This document shows, piece by piece, positions 54,871 to 62,885 of a stretch of 64,000 bases of DNA; position 1 is the first letter of the stretch, and every line of letters starts with the position of its first letter. The notes beneath the pieces are model-generated. The model saw only the letters and a list, made by a program, of their open reading frames with translations, was not told the DNA's origin and did not search any database. Position numbers and translations under genes: made by a program. This stretch comes from Neoroseomonas lacus. Its GTDB lineage: Bacteria; Pseudomonadota; Alphaproteobacteria; Acetobacterales; Acetobacteraceae. The DNA lies in assembly GCF_014644535.1 (NCBI RefSeq), contig NZ_BMKW01000001.1:1-64000 (forward strand). The letters are read 5' to 3'.

Positions 54871-55911
54871 ATGACGATGCTCGACACCGCGATCGTGGGA
54901 ATGGGGAAGTGGGGCCGGACGCTGGTGGACAGCGTCCAGGGGAAGAACTCCTTTGAAGGGGCGTCCGATTCAGACCTCCGGGCTGCACCCTCCGGTCATC
55001 TGGCGCCGGCTGGCCTGCGCTTCGTCGCCGGCTGCACCGGCCGGCCGGAGCGCGCCGCCGACTGGGCCGCGCGGCAGGGCATCCGTATCCTGCCCGACTT
55101 CGCGGCCGTGCTGGCGGACCCGGCGGTGAAGGCGGTGGTCATCGCCTCCCCGCATCAGATGCATGCCGAGCAGGTGATGGCCGCGGCGCGCGCCGGCAAG
55201 CACGTTTTCATCGAGAAGCCCTTCACCATGACCAAGGCCAGTGCGGAGGCCGCGGTGGCTGCCTGCCGCGCCGCCGGGGTGGTGATGGCGCTCGGCCATA
55301 ACCGACGTTTCCTGCCCGCCATCGCCGAGATGAAGGCGATGCTGGCCGATGGGCGGCTGGGGACGCTGTTGCATGTCGAGGGGCAGTTCAGCGGGCCGGG
55401 GGCGGCCGGCTATACGCCAGGGATGTGGCGGGCGAACCGGGCCGAGAGCCCGCTCGGCGGCATGGGCGGGATGGGCATCCACATGGTGGACATGTTCATC
55501 AACCTGGCCGGGCGGATCGCCGAGGTGACGGTGCAGTCGCATGCGCGGGTGCTGGACAACGGGCTCGACGACACCACCGCCGGGCTGTTCCGCTTCGAGA
55601 GCGGGGCGACGGCGAATTTCGCCACCCTGGCGCTGGCGCCGCGCTTCTGGCGGGTCGGGCTGTTCGGCACCGATGCCTGGGCGGTGCTGCATGGGCATGA
55701 ATCGCTGACCGTGTGCCCGCGCGACGGCACGCCGGAGACACGGATGTTCCCGGTAACGGATATCGAGGCGGCTGAGCTGACCGCCTTCGCCACCGCGGTG
55801 GCCGGCGGCGCGCCCTATCCGCTGCCGCTCGAGGAGGCGATCCATGGGGTCGCGGTCTATGAGGCGATGATCGGGGCGGCGGCGTCGGGCAGCACCTATC
55901 GCGTCGCCTGA
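54871..55911 (+). CDS. Gfo/Idh/MocA family oxidoreductase with an internal insert
   Basis: A 346-aa NAD(P)-dependent sugar or polyol dehydrogenase fold. IVGMGKWGRTLVDSVQGK is the Rossmann loop, HVFIEKPFTMTKASAEAAVAACRAAG is the conserved E-K-P region with the catalytic Lys, and GHNRRFLPAIAEMK follows. Between the first strand and RFVAGCTG lies NSFEGASDSDLRAAPSGHLA, about 23 residues not typical of the family at this place. The substrate is unknown. Confidence 0.82.
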   Translation: MTMLDTAIVGMGKWGRTLVDSVQGKNSFEGASDSDLRAAPSGHLAPAGLRFVAGCTGRPERAADWAARQGIRILPDFAAVLADPAVKAVVIASPHQMHAEQVMAAARAGKHVFIEKPFTMTKASAEAAVAACRAAGVVMALGHNRRFLPAIAEMKAMLADGRLGTLLHVEGQFSGPGAAGYTPGMWRANRAESPLGGMGGMGIHMVDMFINLAGRIAEVTVQSHARVLDNGLDDTTAGLFRFESGATANFATLALAPRFWRVGLFGTDAWAVLHGHESLTVCPRDGTPETRMFPVTDIEAAELTAFATAVAGGAPYPLPLEEAIHGVAVYEAMIGAAASGSTYRVA

Positions 55912-55987
55912 CGCGGTGTCACGAATCGGTACATTTCGGTCGCGCGAATGTCCGGTTAGGCTGCGCGGTGGAAACGAGGGGTCGCCC

Positions 55988-56215
55988 ATGCTGACGCGCC
56001 GCCTGCTGCCCATTGCCATCGTGCCCATGATGGCGCTGCCGCGCGCGGCGGGCCTTGCCACCGCCGTGGCGACGCCGGCGCCGGCGACGCGCAATTGCGG
56101 CGATCCGGGTGGCAGCTTCATCGCCTGCGAGGCGTTGCGCGACATGCTGCCGCTCGCCACCGGGTCGCGCTGCCCGTTCTGCGGCGGCATGAACCGGCTG
56201 ATGGGCGACAAGTGA
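55988..56215 (+). CDS. Small exported protein with a CPFC motif (hypothetical)
   Basis: A 75-aa protein. The first 28 residues look like a signal peptide (LLPIAIVPMMALPRAAGLA). The mature part has four Cys, two as CPFCGG near the C-terminus, in the form seen in zinc ribbons or thiol-disulfide proteins. It is too short for a thioredoxin fold. No family is recognised. It begins 76 bp after the Gfo/Idh gene. Confidence 0.55.
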   Translation: MLTRRLLPIAIVPMMALPRAAGLATAVATPAPATRNCGDPGGSFIACEALRDMLPLATGSRCPFCGGMNRLMGDK

Positions 56216-56336
56216 CGCCGGCCTGACCGGCCGGGGGTCATTCCCGACCTGTCGATCCTGTTCTAGAACCGGGCCGCGCCACAGGCGCGATAGCAGCGCC
56301 CGCGCCAGCGGCGCGGAATCTCAAGGAGCGGCCGCA

Positions 56337-56687
56337 ATGAGCAAGATCACCCGCCAGGGCACCAATGCGATCCTCTCGACCTCGGTCGAGTATCACAACT
56401 TCGTCTACCTCGCCGGCATCACCGCCGACGACCTGTCGAAGGACATCAAGGGCCAGACGGCAGAGGTGCTCGCCAAGATCGACGCCGCGCTGGAAGCCAA
56501 TGGCACCGACAAGACCCGCCTGCTGACGGCGACCATCTGGGTGAAGCACATCGCCGATCGCGGCGCGATGAACGAGCTGTGGACCCCGTGGCTGGCGCCC
56601 GGTGCCGCCCCGGCGCGCGCCTGCGTTGAGGCGAACATGGCTGATCCTCGCCACCTGGTTGAGATCATGGTCACCGCCTGCCGCTGA
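56337..56687 (+). CDS. RidA family protein (reactive imine deaminase)
   Basis: A 116-aa trimeric-fold protein. FVYLAGITADD, IKGQTAEVLAKIDAALEANGTDKTRLLTATIWVKHI and PARACVEANMADPRHLVEIMVTA are the RidA/YjgF core, with the conserved Arg (ARACVEA) that contacts the carboxylate. RidA hydrolyses 2-aminoacrylate and other enamines made by PLP enzymes. It is single-copy here with a terminator after it and no linked PLP gene. Branches without deaminase activity exist, so the reaction is probable, not proven. Confidence 0.88.
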   Translation: MSKITRQGTNAILSTSVEYHNFVYLAGITADDLSKDIKGQTAEVLAKIDAALEANGTDKTRLLTATIWVKHIADRGAMNELWTPWLAPGAAPARACVEANMADPRHLVEIMVTACR

Positions 56688-56741
56688 ATCATGATGTCCG
56701 GCAAGATGTCGGACAGGAAATGTTTCATCGACTCTACCCGC

Positions 56742-56776
56742 AACGCCCGGCACGATGTGTCGGGCGTTGTTGTTTT
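56742..56776 (+). terminator. Rho-independent terminator after the RidA gene
   Basis: AACGCCCG (56742-56749) and CGGGCGTT (56761-56768) form a perfect 8-bp stem with an 11-nt loop, followed by GTTGTTTT. It lies 55 bp past the stop, in a clear U-rich context. Confidence 0.85.
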
Positions 56777-56991
56777 CCGGCCACCACACTGTGGCTTGTT
56801 CCAATTCTCGCCGTATTCGTAAGAAAATAGTCCGGTTCTGCCTCTTGAAACGGCATGGCCATCGGCAAATCACACCTCGTGACCCTGGTCACGCGTTGAT
56901 CGGCTTGCGGCACCCCCACCCCATTGTTACCCAAGATTTCAACGCGGGTTGAAAACTCCGCTACAGCGTTTCCAGGGGGCAGTGGGGGCAT

Positions 56992-57795
56992 ATGAGGGCA
57001 ACGGGGGCTGCGATCGCCATGGCGATCCTGTTTGGCGGGCTTGGTGTGCTGGCGCAGGGCGCTGAAGCCAGGGTTCCCGACAATCGCCATGCCAAACCGA
57101 CGACGCGCGCGGCTGCGCCGGCTTCGACGACACGGGCAGCCGCGGCAACACATTCCCGCGGCAACAACGCCACGCAGCGCAGTGCCAACCAGCGCCGTGA
57201 CGCGACGGGGGCGCGCAGCGCGGTCGCCTCGCGTGGCGGTCGCGACCGGCGCGGTGGCGGCCGGTCCTATGCCGGCGGCTACGGCGGCGGCATTTCCTGC
57301 GTGCCCTATGCCCGCCAGGCGACCGGCATGGCGATCAGCGGCAATGGCGGTGAGTGGTGGTACAATGCCGCCGGTCTCTACGCCCGCGACAACCGGCCAG
57401 AGCCCGGCGCCGTGATGGCCTTCCGCAGCTCGGGTGGCATGCGTGCCGGCCATGTCGCGGTGGTCGAGCGCGTGATCTCCTCGCGCGAGGTGCTGATCCA
57501 CCACGCCAACTGGGGTGGGCCGGGGATCCGCCGTGGTTCGATCATGCGCGGTGTTTCTGTGGTCGACGCTTCGCCGAACAATGACTGGACGCAGGTGCGC
57601 GTGCAGGTCGGCTACAGCAATGAGAATTACGGCCGCACCTATTCGACCTACGGCTTCATCCACAACCGCCCGGACACGACCGGCGGGGCGATGTTCGCCG
57701 GGACGCAGCTGCGCGGTGGCGCGGCACAGGCGGCGTCCCTCGCGCTCGAGGAAGTGGCCGAGGCCCCGGCTGCCGGCCGCCGCGCGCGTCGCTGA
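56992..57795 (+). CDS. CHAP-domain protein (probable peptidoglycan amidase)
   Basis: A 267-aa exported protein. MRATGAAIAMAILFGGLGVLAQGAEA is a signal peptide. A low-complexity, Arg/Ala/Thr-rich spacer (about 30-100) leads to the CHAP domain: ISCVPYARQATG with the nucleophilic Cys, AGHVAVVERV with His, and IHHANWGGPG with Asn completing the papain-like triad. The enzyme would cut peptide bonds in the wall. The C-terminus after about 240 is Ala-rich. It precedes a strong bidirectional terminator. Confidence 0.9.
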   Translation: MRATGAAIAMAILFGGLGVLAQGAEARVPDNRHAKPTTRAAAPASTTRAAAATHSRGNNATQRSANQRRDATGARSAVASRGGRDRRGGGRSYAGGYGGGISCVPYARQATGMAISGNGGEWWYNAAGLYARDNRPEPGAVMAFRSSGGMRAGHVAVVERVISSREVLIHHANWGGPGIRRGSIMRGVSVVDASPNNDWTQVRVQVGYSNENYGRTYSTYGFIHNRPDTTGGAMFAGTQLRGGAAQAASLALEEVAEAPAAGRRARR

Positions 57796-57819
57796 ACGGC
57801 CGGACCAGCGGCGGGGTTG

Positions 57820-57847
57820 CGAAGGGCCGTCCCGATTGGGGCGGCCC
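57820..57847. terminator. Bidirectional terminator hairpin
   Basis: AAGGGCCGTCCC (57820-57831), loop GATT, GGGGCGGCCCTT (57836-57847): a 12-bp stem with one T-G wobble. It lies between the convergent CHAP and dioxygenase genes, with TCGCGTTT after it on the plus strand and only short T-runs on the other. Confidence 0.8.
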
Positions 57848-57855
57848 TTTCGCGT

Positions 57856-58446
57856 TTAGGCCGCCACCATTTCCTTGCTGCGGTCCCACAGGTTGGGCAC
57901 CGCTTCATTGTCGTAGCCCGAGATGAAGCGCTTCGTGGCGCCGGTCTCGCCGTCGAAGACCGAGCGCGCAATAGCGCCGATATTGCCGCCATAGACATGG
58001 ATGCTGATGCTGGCGCGGTCGGCCAGCGCGTTCTCAACCACATGGATGTCGTAGGTGTCGGCGCTGACCGCCACCACCTCCCCTTCCCGCAGCCGGTCCA
58101 CCTGGCCGGGCAGCATCGGGGCGCCGGCGCGCATCTCGGTCGAGATTTCCTCGCCGCGCAGCATGCCAACCAGGCCCCAGACCGTGTGGTTGTGGATCGG
58201 CGTGCGTTGCCCCGGGCCCCAGACGAAGGAGACGACGCAGAAGCGTTCCAGCGGGTCGCAATGCAGCAGGTATTGGCGATAGCGCGGTCCGGCCTCGGCA
58301 TAGGCTTCCGGCAGCCAACCATCGGTGGCGACGAGCCGACGCAGCAGGCCGGCACCCTCGGTCAGCCAGCGCGATTCGGTCGCGCCCTCATTGGCCAGGC
58401 GTGTCATGTCGCGAATGAAATCGCGCAACGGGGTGATGTCGGTCAT
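57856..58446 (-). CDS. Cysteine dioxygenase family (thiol dioxygenase, mercaptopropionate-type possible)
   Basis: A 196-aa cupin iron enzyme. TPIHNHTVWGLVGMLRGEE supplies two of the three His ligands (H-N-H), and DTYDIHVVENALADRASISIHVYGG the third (DIHVVEN). Such enzymes oxidise cysteine, or 3-mercaptopropionate in the bacterial branch, to sulfinate. The length (about 200) fits the bacterial group; the choice of substrate cannot be read with confidence. The start at 58446 gives MTDITPLRDFI; a longer frame reads into the divergent cupin promoter. Confidence 0.83.
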   Translation of the reverse strand: MTDITPLRDFIRDMTRLANEGATESRWLTEGAGLLRRLVATDGWLPEAYAEAGPRYRQYLLHCDPLERFCVVSFVWGPGQRTPIHNHTVWGLVGMLRGEEISTEMRAGAPMLPGQVDRLREGEVVAVSADTYDIHVVENALADRASISIHVYGGNIGAIARSVFDGETGATKRFISGYDNEAVPNLWDRSKEMVAA

Positions 58447-58515
58447 ATGCTGGGGTCCTCCGCACCGTTCACGCATGATGGGCAAAGAGATTCCAGCGAA
58501 CAAGGTCACCACAGC

Positions 58516-59019
58516 ATGCATGAGCACCGTCGCGATGGCGCGGAGTTGATTTTTCTCCCTGCCGGAGATGCCATCCCCAACAATCCGCGACTGCCCGTAC
58601 TGCTGCATCGCGGCGCGGTCACCCCCTGCGACGCCGCCGCCGCCGAGGCATTATTCCGGCGCCATGGATGGCGACCTGCATGGCGCAACGGCATCCATGA
58701 CTGGCACCACTATCATTCCAATGCGCATGAGGCGCTCGCCATCATCGACGGCGCGGTGCGCGTGCAACTCGGCGGCGAGTCCGGTCCGCAGGTGGAGCTG
58801 TCGGCAGGCGACGTGGTCGTGCTGCCGGCCGGGAGCGGGCATCGGAACCTCGGCGCGGAGGATGGCTTGCTGGTGGTGGGCGCCTATCCTGAAGGGTCCG
58901 CGCCACCGGACCAGTTGCATGGGGCGCCGGAGGAAGTGGAGCGGGCGCTGCGCGCGATTGCGGCGACGGCGGACCCGCTGACGGATCCGGTCTCGGGCGG
59001 GGCGTATCCGGCCGGTTGA
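58516..59019 (+). CDS. Cupin protein (YjlB-like)
   Basis: A 167-aa single cupin. GAELIFLPAGDAIPNNPRLPVLLH opens as in YjlB proteins, and HDWHHYHSNAHEALAIIDGAVRVQLGG is cupin motif 1 with several His, followed by AGDVVVLPAGSGHRNL, motif 2. Family function is unknown. Divergent from the thiol dioxygenase with 69 bp between the starts, so the two may share control. Confidence 0.82.
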   Translation: MHEHRRDGAELIFLPAGDAIPNNPRLPVLLHRGAVTPCDAAAAEALFRRHGWRPAWRNGIHDWHHYHSNAHEALAIIDGAVRVQLGGESGPQVELSAGDVVVLPAGSGHRNLGAEDGLLVVGAYPEGSAPPDQLHGAPEEVERALRAIAATADPLTDPVSGGAYPAG

Positions 59020-59029
59020 GGGGCACAGG

Positions 59030-59084
59030 CCGGAGGGGCGCCGCCCCTCTCCGGACCACCCCGCCAAGGTGCCGGGCACCTTGG
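59030..59084 (-). repeat. Palindromic repeat, family PR (after the cupin gene)
   Basis: CCGGAGGGGCGCCGCCCCTCTCCGG (one imperfect stem, 59030-59053), then CCACCCCG and CCAAGGTGCC-G-GGCACCTTGG (59064-59084), a perfect 10-bp stem with a 1-nt loop. On the minus strand the order is CCAAGGTGCC palindrome, CGGGGTGGTCC, GGAG palindrome, matching the copy at 50985. Confidence 0.7.
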
Positions 59085-59539
59085 AACGCCTTCGATGGGC
59101 ATCGGGCGCCGTGATGCGCGCCTTCGTCTTGCAGACGCGGCTGGGCGGCTCGCGCATGGCCGCTCGTCGTATCAGGCGAACGTGCCTCTCGAGTCCGTCA
59201 CTCGGCGTTGGAGGGACCGCCCTGCGAAACCATGGGCACGGAACCGGCTCCCGGCGCCTGTCGTGACCTTGGGGGGGTTGCGTGCGACTGCGCTCACGCA
59301 AATCGCTGTAGGCCATTGTCTGATCGAGCGTCGTCACGCGTCTGCCTGATTCCAGTCAGGCGCGATCTGCTCTGTTACCAACGCATAATGTTCGCGACCG
59401 CCGGTGTGCACGTCTCCGTGCCATCAAACGCGTCATGCGGCATGCAGGCCTCCGGCGTGTCGGCGGACCGCAGTCGCGCCCTCGGCGTGAGTCACAGCCC
59501 CATGCCGTGGGACTGATGCCAGGCGCCAAGTATTGGTTT

Positions 59540-59610
59540 CCAAAGGCCCCCCTGGGGCCTTTGGTGGGGTGGATTGGAGGAGCAATGCCCCTCAACCCCG
59601 CGCGCCAGTA
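59540..59610 (+). repeat. Palindromic repeat, family PR (before the alcohol dehydrogenase)
   Basis: CCAAAGGCCCC (59540-59550) and GGGGCCTTTGG (59554-59564) make a perfect 11-bp stem with a CCT loop, then TGGGGTGGATTGGAGG-AGCAATG-CCCCTCAA as a degenerate second hairpin. It lies past the stop of the leftward dehydrogenase. Confidence 0.7.
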
Positions 59611-59625
59611 GACGGCGCCCTCGCC

Positions 59626-60696
59626 TCAGGCCGCGGTGGCCGACAGCACGATGCGCCCGACCACCTTGCCGTCCTTCAGCCGATTCAGCGCGGCATCGGC
59701 CTGGTTGAACGGCATGTTGGTGATCGGGATCGCCGGCAGCGCGCCGGATTGGGCGATCTTCACCAGTTCCCGCAGCTCCTTCACATTGCCGACATAGCTG
59801 CCCTGGATCGTCAGGGCGCGGATCGGCATCAGCGGCAGCGGGATGTTCATCTCGCCGCCGAACAGCCCGACCTGCACCAGCTTGCCGCCCTTGCGCAGCG
59901 CGTCGAAGGCGAAGCGCGCAGTGTCGGTGCCATTCACCAGGTCGACGATGGCGCCGACCTGGCCGCCGGCGACCTCGATGATGCGCTTGGCGGTATCGGG
60001 GCCGTCGGCGAGCACCGTGTCGGAGGCGCCCTCCTTCATCGCCGCGTCGAGCTTGCCCTGCGCGACATCGACCACAACGATCCGCTTGTGGCCCTTGGCC
60101 TTCAGCACGGCGATGGCGTTCAGCCCGAGGCCGCCGGCGCCGACGATGACGATCGGCTCATCGGCCGGCATCGGCATCACCTTGTTGATGGCGCTGAACA
60201 CCGTGATGCCCGAGCAGGCGTAGGTCGCCGCCAGCGATGGGTCGAGGCCGCCCAGCGGCACGAGGTGGCGTGGCTCGGGGGCGACGACGTGGGTCGCGTA
60301 GCCGCCATTCTGGTAGACGCCGAGCGAGGCCGGCTTGACCCGGCACATATTGTCCTCATCGGCCAGGCATTCGGCGCATTTGCCGCAGCCGACCCAGGGG
60401 AAGACAATCATGTGGTCGCCGACCTTGAGGCCGGCGGAATTCGCCTCCGGGCCCCATTTAAGCACTTTGCCGACGATTTCGTGGCCCATAGCGAGCGGCA
60501 GCACGACGCCGCGGTCGGTCAGGCGCATCTTGCCGCGGCTGCCGAGGTCGTATTCGCCTTCCCAGATATGCAGGTCCGAATGGCAGACGCCGGCATGGGT
60601 GATTTCGAGGAGAACCTGCTTGCCCGTGGGTTCGGGCGTCGGCAGCTCGATTTCCTGAAGGGGCTTGCCGGTTTCGATGACTGCCCAGGCGCGCAT
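59626..60696 (-). CDS. Zinc-dependent alcohol dehydrogenase (MDR family)
   Basis: A 356-aa medium-chain dehydrogenase. THAGVCHSDLHIWEG has the first catalytic-zinc Cys, PLAMGHEIVGKV the GHE motif, and the structural zinc is bound by four Cys in VGCGKCAECLADEDNMC. VIVGAGGLGLNAIAVLK is the NAD Rossmann loop. It oxidises primary or secondary alcohols; relatives prefer benzyl, aryl or short-chain alcohols. The start at 60696 (MRAWAVIETGKPLQEIELP) matches family N-termini. Monocistronic. Confidence 0.88.
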   Translation of the reverse strand: MRAWAVIETGKPLQEIELPTPEPTGKQVLLEITHAGVCHSDLHIWEGEYDLGSRGKMRLTDRGVVLPLAMGHEIVGKVLKWGPEANSAGLKVGDHMIVFPWVGCGKCAECLADEDNMCRVKPASLGVYQNGGYATHVVAPEPRHLVPLGGLDPSLAATYACSGITVFSAINKVMPMPADEPIVIVGAGGLGLNAIAVLKAKGHKRIVVVDVAQGKLDAAMKEGASDTVLADGPDTAKRIIEVAGGQVGAIVDLVNGTDTARFAFDALRKGGKLVQVGLFGGEMNIPLPLMPIRALTIQGSYVGNVKELRELVKIAQSGALPAIPITNMPFNQADAALNRLKDGKVVGRIVLSATAA

Positions 60697-60809
60697 GGTG
60701 GTTCCTCCGGTTTGGTCCGTGTGGCGCATCGGACCAAGGGGTGGCGGCGGGGTCAAGGTGTGGCGGGACGAGATGACCCAGCGTTCACCCGGGCGGGCCG
60801 GCCGAAGCC

Positions 60810-60850
60810 GGCGGTCCCAAGGGCCGCCACGTCAGGAGGGGAACGCCCCT
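60810..60850. repeat. Degenerate palindromic repeat, family PR
   Basis: GGCGGTCCC-AA-GGGCCGCC (60810-60828, one bulge), then AGGGG-AACG-CCCCT (60837-60850). The order resembles other copies but the stems are weaker. It lies between two leftward genes. Confidence 0.4.
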
Positions 60851-60875
60851 GCCCTGGCGCAGCGGCGCGCCCAGG

Positions 60876-61409
60876 TCAGTGCACCATGCCCTGCACCCGG
60901 TCATTGGCGACCGACTCATAGGCCGAGACCACGCCGCTGATCTGCGGTGGCGCCGACAGGCGGCTGACCATCTCCCGCGGGCCGACCGGGAAGACGCTGC
61001 GCGGTAGGGCGCGGGCCAGCGCCGCCTGGTCATTCGCCTCGATCGCCTGGGCCGCCGCCGACAGCCCGTTGATCACCGCCTGGGCGGCCGCGCGTTCGGG
61101 AATTCCAAGGGCCCGGCGTGCTTCCCAGCGCGCCTGCTGCAGGCCGTTCAGGCCGACGCTGCTCGCCTGGTTCCAGCGCGGATTGCGCGGCAGGCTGTCG
61201 GCCAGCCATTCGAGGTCGGCGATGGCGCGCGCGGCCACGGCCGGCTGGTTGGGCTGCGGGCTGCGGAAGAAGGCGACCATGGCCTGGCCGACCGGCACGA
61301 CCGGGTCGGCGGCACCGGCGGCGGTGGTGCCGGGCAGGGTCGGCGCCGGTGACTGCGGTGCGCAGGCGGCGGTCAGCAGGACCAGCAGAAGGGCGGAACG
61401 TCGGTGCAT
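60876..61409 (-). CDS. Putative lipoprotein (hypothetical, paralogue A)
   Basis: A 177-aa exported lipoprotein with LLLVLLTAACAP as signal and lipobox. The mature protein is helical and Ala-rich with two conserved blocks: VGQAMVAFFRSPQPNQPAVAARAIADLEWLADSLPRNPRW and LQQARWEARRALGIPERAAAQAVINGLSAAAQAI. It shares these with the protein at 62886-63422, so the two are paralogues. No known family was recognised, and no function can be assigned. Confidence 0.7.
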   Translation of the reverse strand: MHRRSALLLVLLTAACAPQSPAPTLPGTTAAGAADPVVPVGQAMVAFFRSPQPNQPAVAARAIADLEWLADSLPRNPRWNQASSVGLNGLQQARWEARRALGIPERAAAQAVINGLSAAAQAIEANDQAALARALPRSVFPVGPREMVSRLSAPPQISGVVSAYESVANDRVQGMVH

Positions 61410-61719
61410 GGCGTACTCCTTTTGATGTCGGTGACGCTTCGGCCCGCGCGACCGCCGCGTGGCGGCGAGCCTAGCATGGTCAATGCTACCCGGGAGTGAG
61501 AGCGCCGTGAGAATGGCGCACCGGCCGACGCCCGGAGCGGCATTCCGCGATGGGCCGCGATCGGGTCGGCCGCAGCAAATGCCATCCGGTGGAATCGGCC
61601 GATCCGGTGACGCTGTGCGACAGAACCATGGCCTGGAGGGGATTTCGCGGGGGTGGCCGCGTGAGCGCCGCCGCCCGGTTGATCCGCGCGGATCGAGCCG
61701 GCGGCGCGTCGCCTGCCGA
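61410..61719. other. Intergenic, no gene seen
   Basis: About 310 bp of GC-rich sequence between two leftward genes. Frames here have no recognisable protein. The lipoprotein promoter probably lies in its left part. Confidence 0.4.
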
Positions 61720-62517
61720 TCAGGGCAGCGCAGCGAGGAACCGCAGCACCACCGGCATGCCCTGCCCGCTCTCGTCGTTCAGCACGGCCGGATGCCGGCC
61801 GCCCGGCAGCAGGACGATCCTTGCATCGGGCGCGCCGGCGGCAACACGCCGGGCCTGGGTCGCCGTGGTCAGGCGGTCGCCCTCGCTGGCGATGACCAGC
61901 ACCGGGACGGTAATCGCCGGCATGCGGGCCAGGTTCTCGAAGCGGTGGCGCAGCAGCCAATCGGTCGGTAGCCAGGGATAAGCTTCGGCGGCCAGGGCGG
62001 CGACCGAGGTGAAGGGGCTTTCCAGGATCACAGCAGCGACGTCGGGCCGGCCCTCGGCGAGGCGGGTGACGACACCGGTGCCGATGCTCTCGCCCCATAG
62101 CACGACCGGGCAGTCCGGGAAGCGCTGATGGATCCAGGCGAGCAGCGTGGCGGCATCGCGGGCGAAGGCGGTTTCGGCAGGGCTACCGGGATTGCCGCCG
62201 TAGCCCCGATATTCTGCAAGAACAACGCCATAGCCCGCGTTGTTCAAGACGACGCCAAGATGGATGCGGTCCTCGGCGCTGCCGCCATTGCCATGGAAAT
62301 GCAGGATGATCGGCCTTCCCGTCGCCCCCGTCGCGACCAGCATGGCGAGTTCCAGACCGTCCGTGCTGCGGAACGTCTCGCGCGACCAGCCGGGCGGCGC
62401 GACGATGGGGCCGCCGGCGGGGCGGAAGATCAAGTGTTCCTGCCTGGCCCAGATGCTGCCGCCGACCAGAATCGGCACGGCCATGGCCAGCCCGAGCAGG
62501 ATCAACACCCAGCGCAT
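61720..62517 (-). CDS. Alpha/beta hydrolase (BEM46/ABHD13-like), membrane-anchored
   Basis: A 265-aa hydrolase with an N-terminal membrane anchor (VLILLGLAMAVPILVGGSIWA). LEYRGYGGNPGSP-type oxyanion region appears as AEYRGYGGNPGSPAE, the nucleophile elbow is LWGESIGTG with Ser, and the acid-His pair lies in VIASEGDRLTTATQARR and PGGRHPAVLND. Unknown ester, amide or thioester substrate. It is flanked by the two paralogous lipoproteins and the glycine-zipper lipoprotein, all leftward. Confidence 0.83.
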   Translation of the reverse strand: MRWVLILLGLAMAVPILVGGSIWARQEHLIFRPAGGPIVAPPGWSRETFRSTDGLELAMLVATGATGRPIILHFHGNGGSAEDRIHLGVVLNNAGYGVVLAEYRGYGGNPGSPAETAFARDAATLLAWIHQRFPDCPVVLWGESIGTGVVTRLAEGRPDVAAVILESPFTSVAALAAEAYPWLPTDWLLRHRFENLARMPAITVPVLVIASEGDRLTTATQARRVAAGAPDARIVLLPGGRHPAVLNDESGQGMPVVLRFLAALP

Positions 62518-62575
62518 GGCTTCGGCATGGATTGCGCGACACCGTCCAGGGATATTGGGGCGGCGTGTGCCGTGC

Positions 62576-62845
62576 TCATTTCGGCCCGCCGTCGCACGGT
62601 TGCGTGCCGATCGCCGCGCCGGCGAGAGCGCCGACCCCGGCGCCGATCAGGGCCCCTCGCCCGGCATCGGCGCTGGCGGAGCCGGCAAGGGCGCCGATCC
62701 CGGCACCGATCGCCGCGCCATAGGCCGCGGCGGCGCCCGGGTCCTCGCAGACCGGCGTGGCTGGGATGGCGAGCGGCACGGGCTGCACGACGACGCAGCC
62801 CGCGAGGGCGATCAGCAGGGGCGGCAGCATCAGGACCAAGCGCAT
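62576..62845 (-). CDS. Small lipoprotein with a glycine zipper (hypothetical)
   Basis: An 89-aa protein. MRLVLMLPPLLIALAGCVV is a signal with lipobox LAGC. The mature part has two glycine-zipper stretches (YGAAIGAGIGALAGSASAD and ALIGAGVGALAGAAIG), in which Gly or Ala recurs every four residues, as in outer-membrane lipoproteins of the SlyB/OmpA-zipper type. It ends TQPCDGGPK. The start at 62845 gives a proper signal; the longer open frame upstream does not. Function unknown. Confidence 0.7.
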   Translation of the reverse strand: MRLVLMLPPLLIALAGCVVVQPVPLAIPATPVCEDPGAAAAYGAAIGAGIGALAGSASADAGRGALIGAGVGALAGAAIGTQPCDGGPK

Positions 62846-62885
62846 GGCCTGATGCTCGCCCAGCAATCGGGCCGGAACGTGGTCG

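Larger units (their letters stand above)
59020..59625. other. Intergenic with palindromic repeats; no gene seen
   Basis: About 600 bp between convergent genes. PR repeats lie at 59030-59084 and 59540-59610. Several frames of 60-100 codons in the middle have no recognisable protein. Base composition drops slightly near 59330-59400. Confidence 0.5.

Noticed and set aside
52767..54887. Leftward 706-codon open frame opposite the MFS transporter and lipoprotein genes
   Set aside because: Arg/Gln/Pro-rich shadow; the plus strand carries clear membrane and lipobox features.
54970..56241. Leftward 423-codon open frame opposite the Gfo/Idh gene
   Set aside because: Antisense to the oxidoreductase; low-complexity His, Arg and Gly translation.
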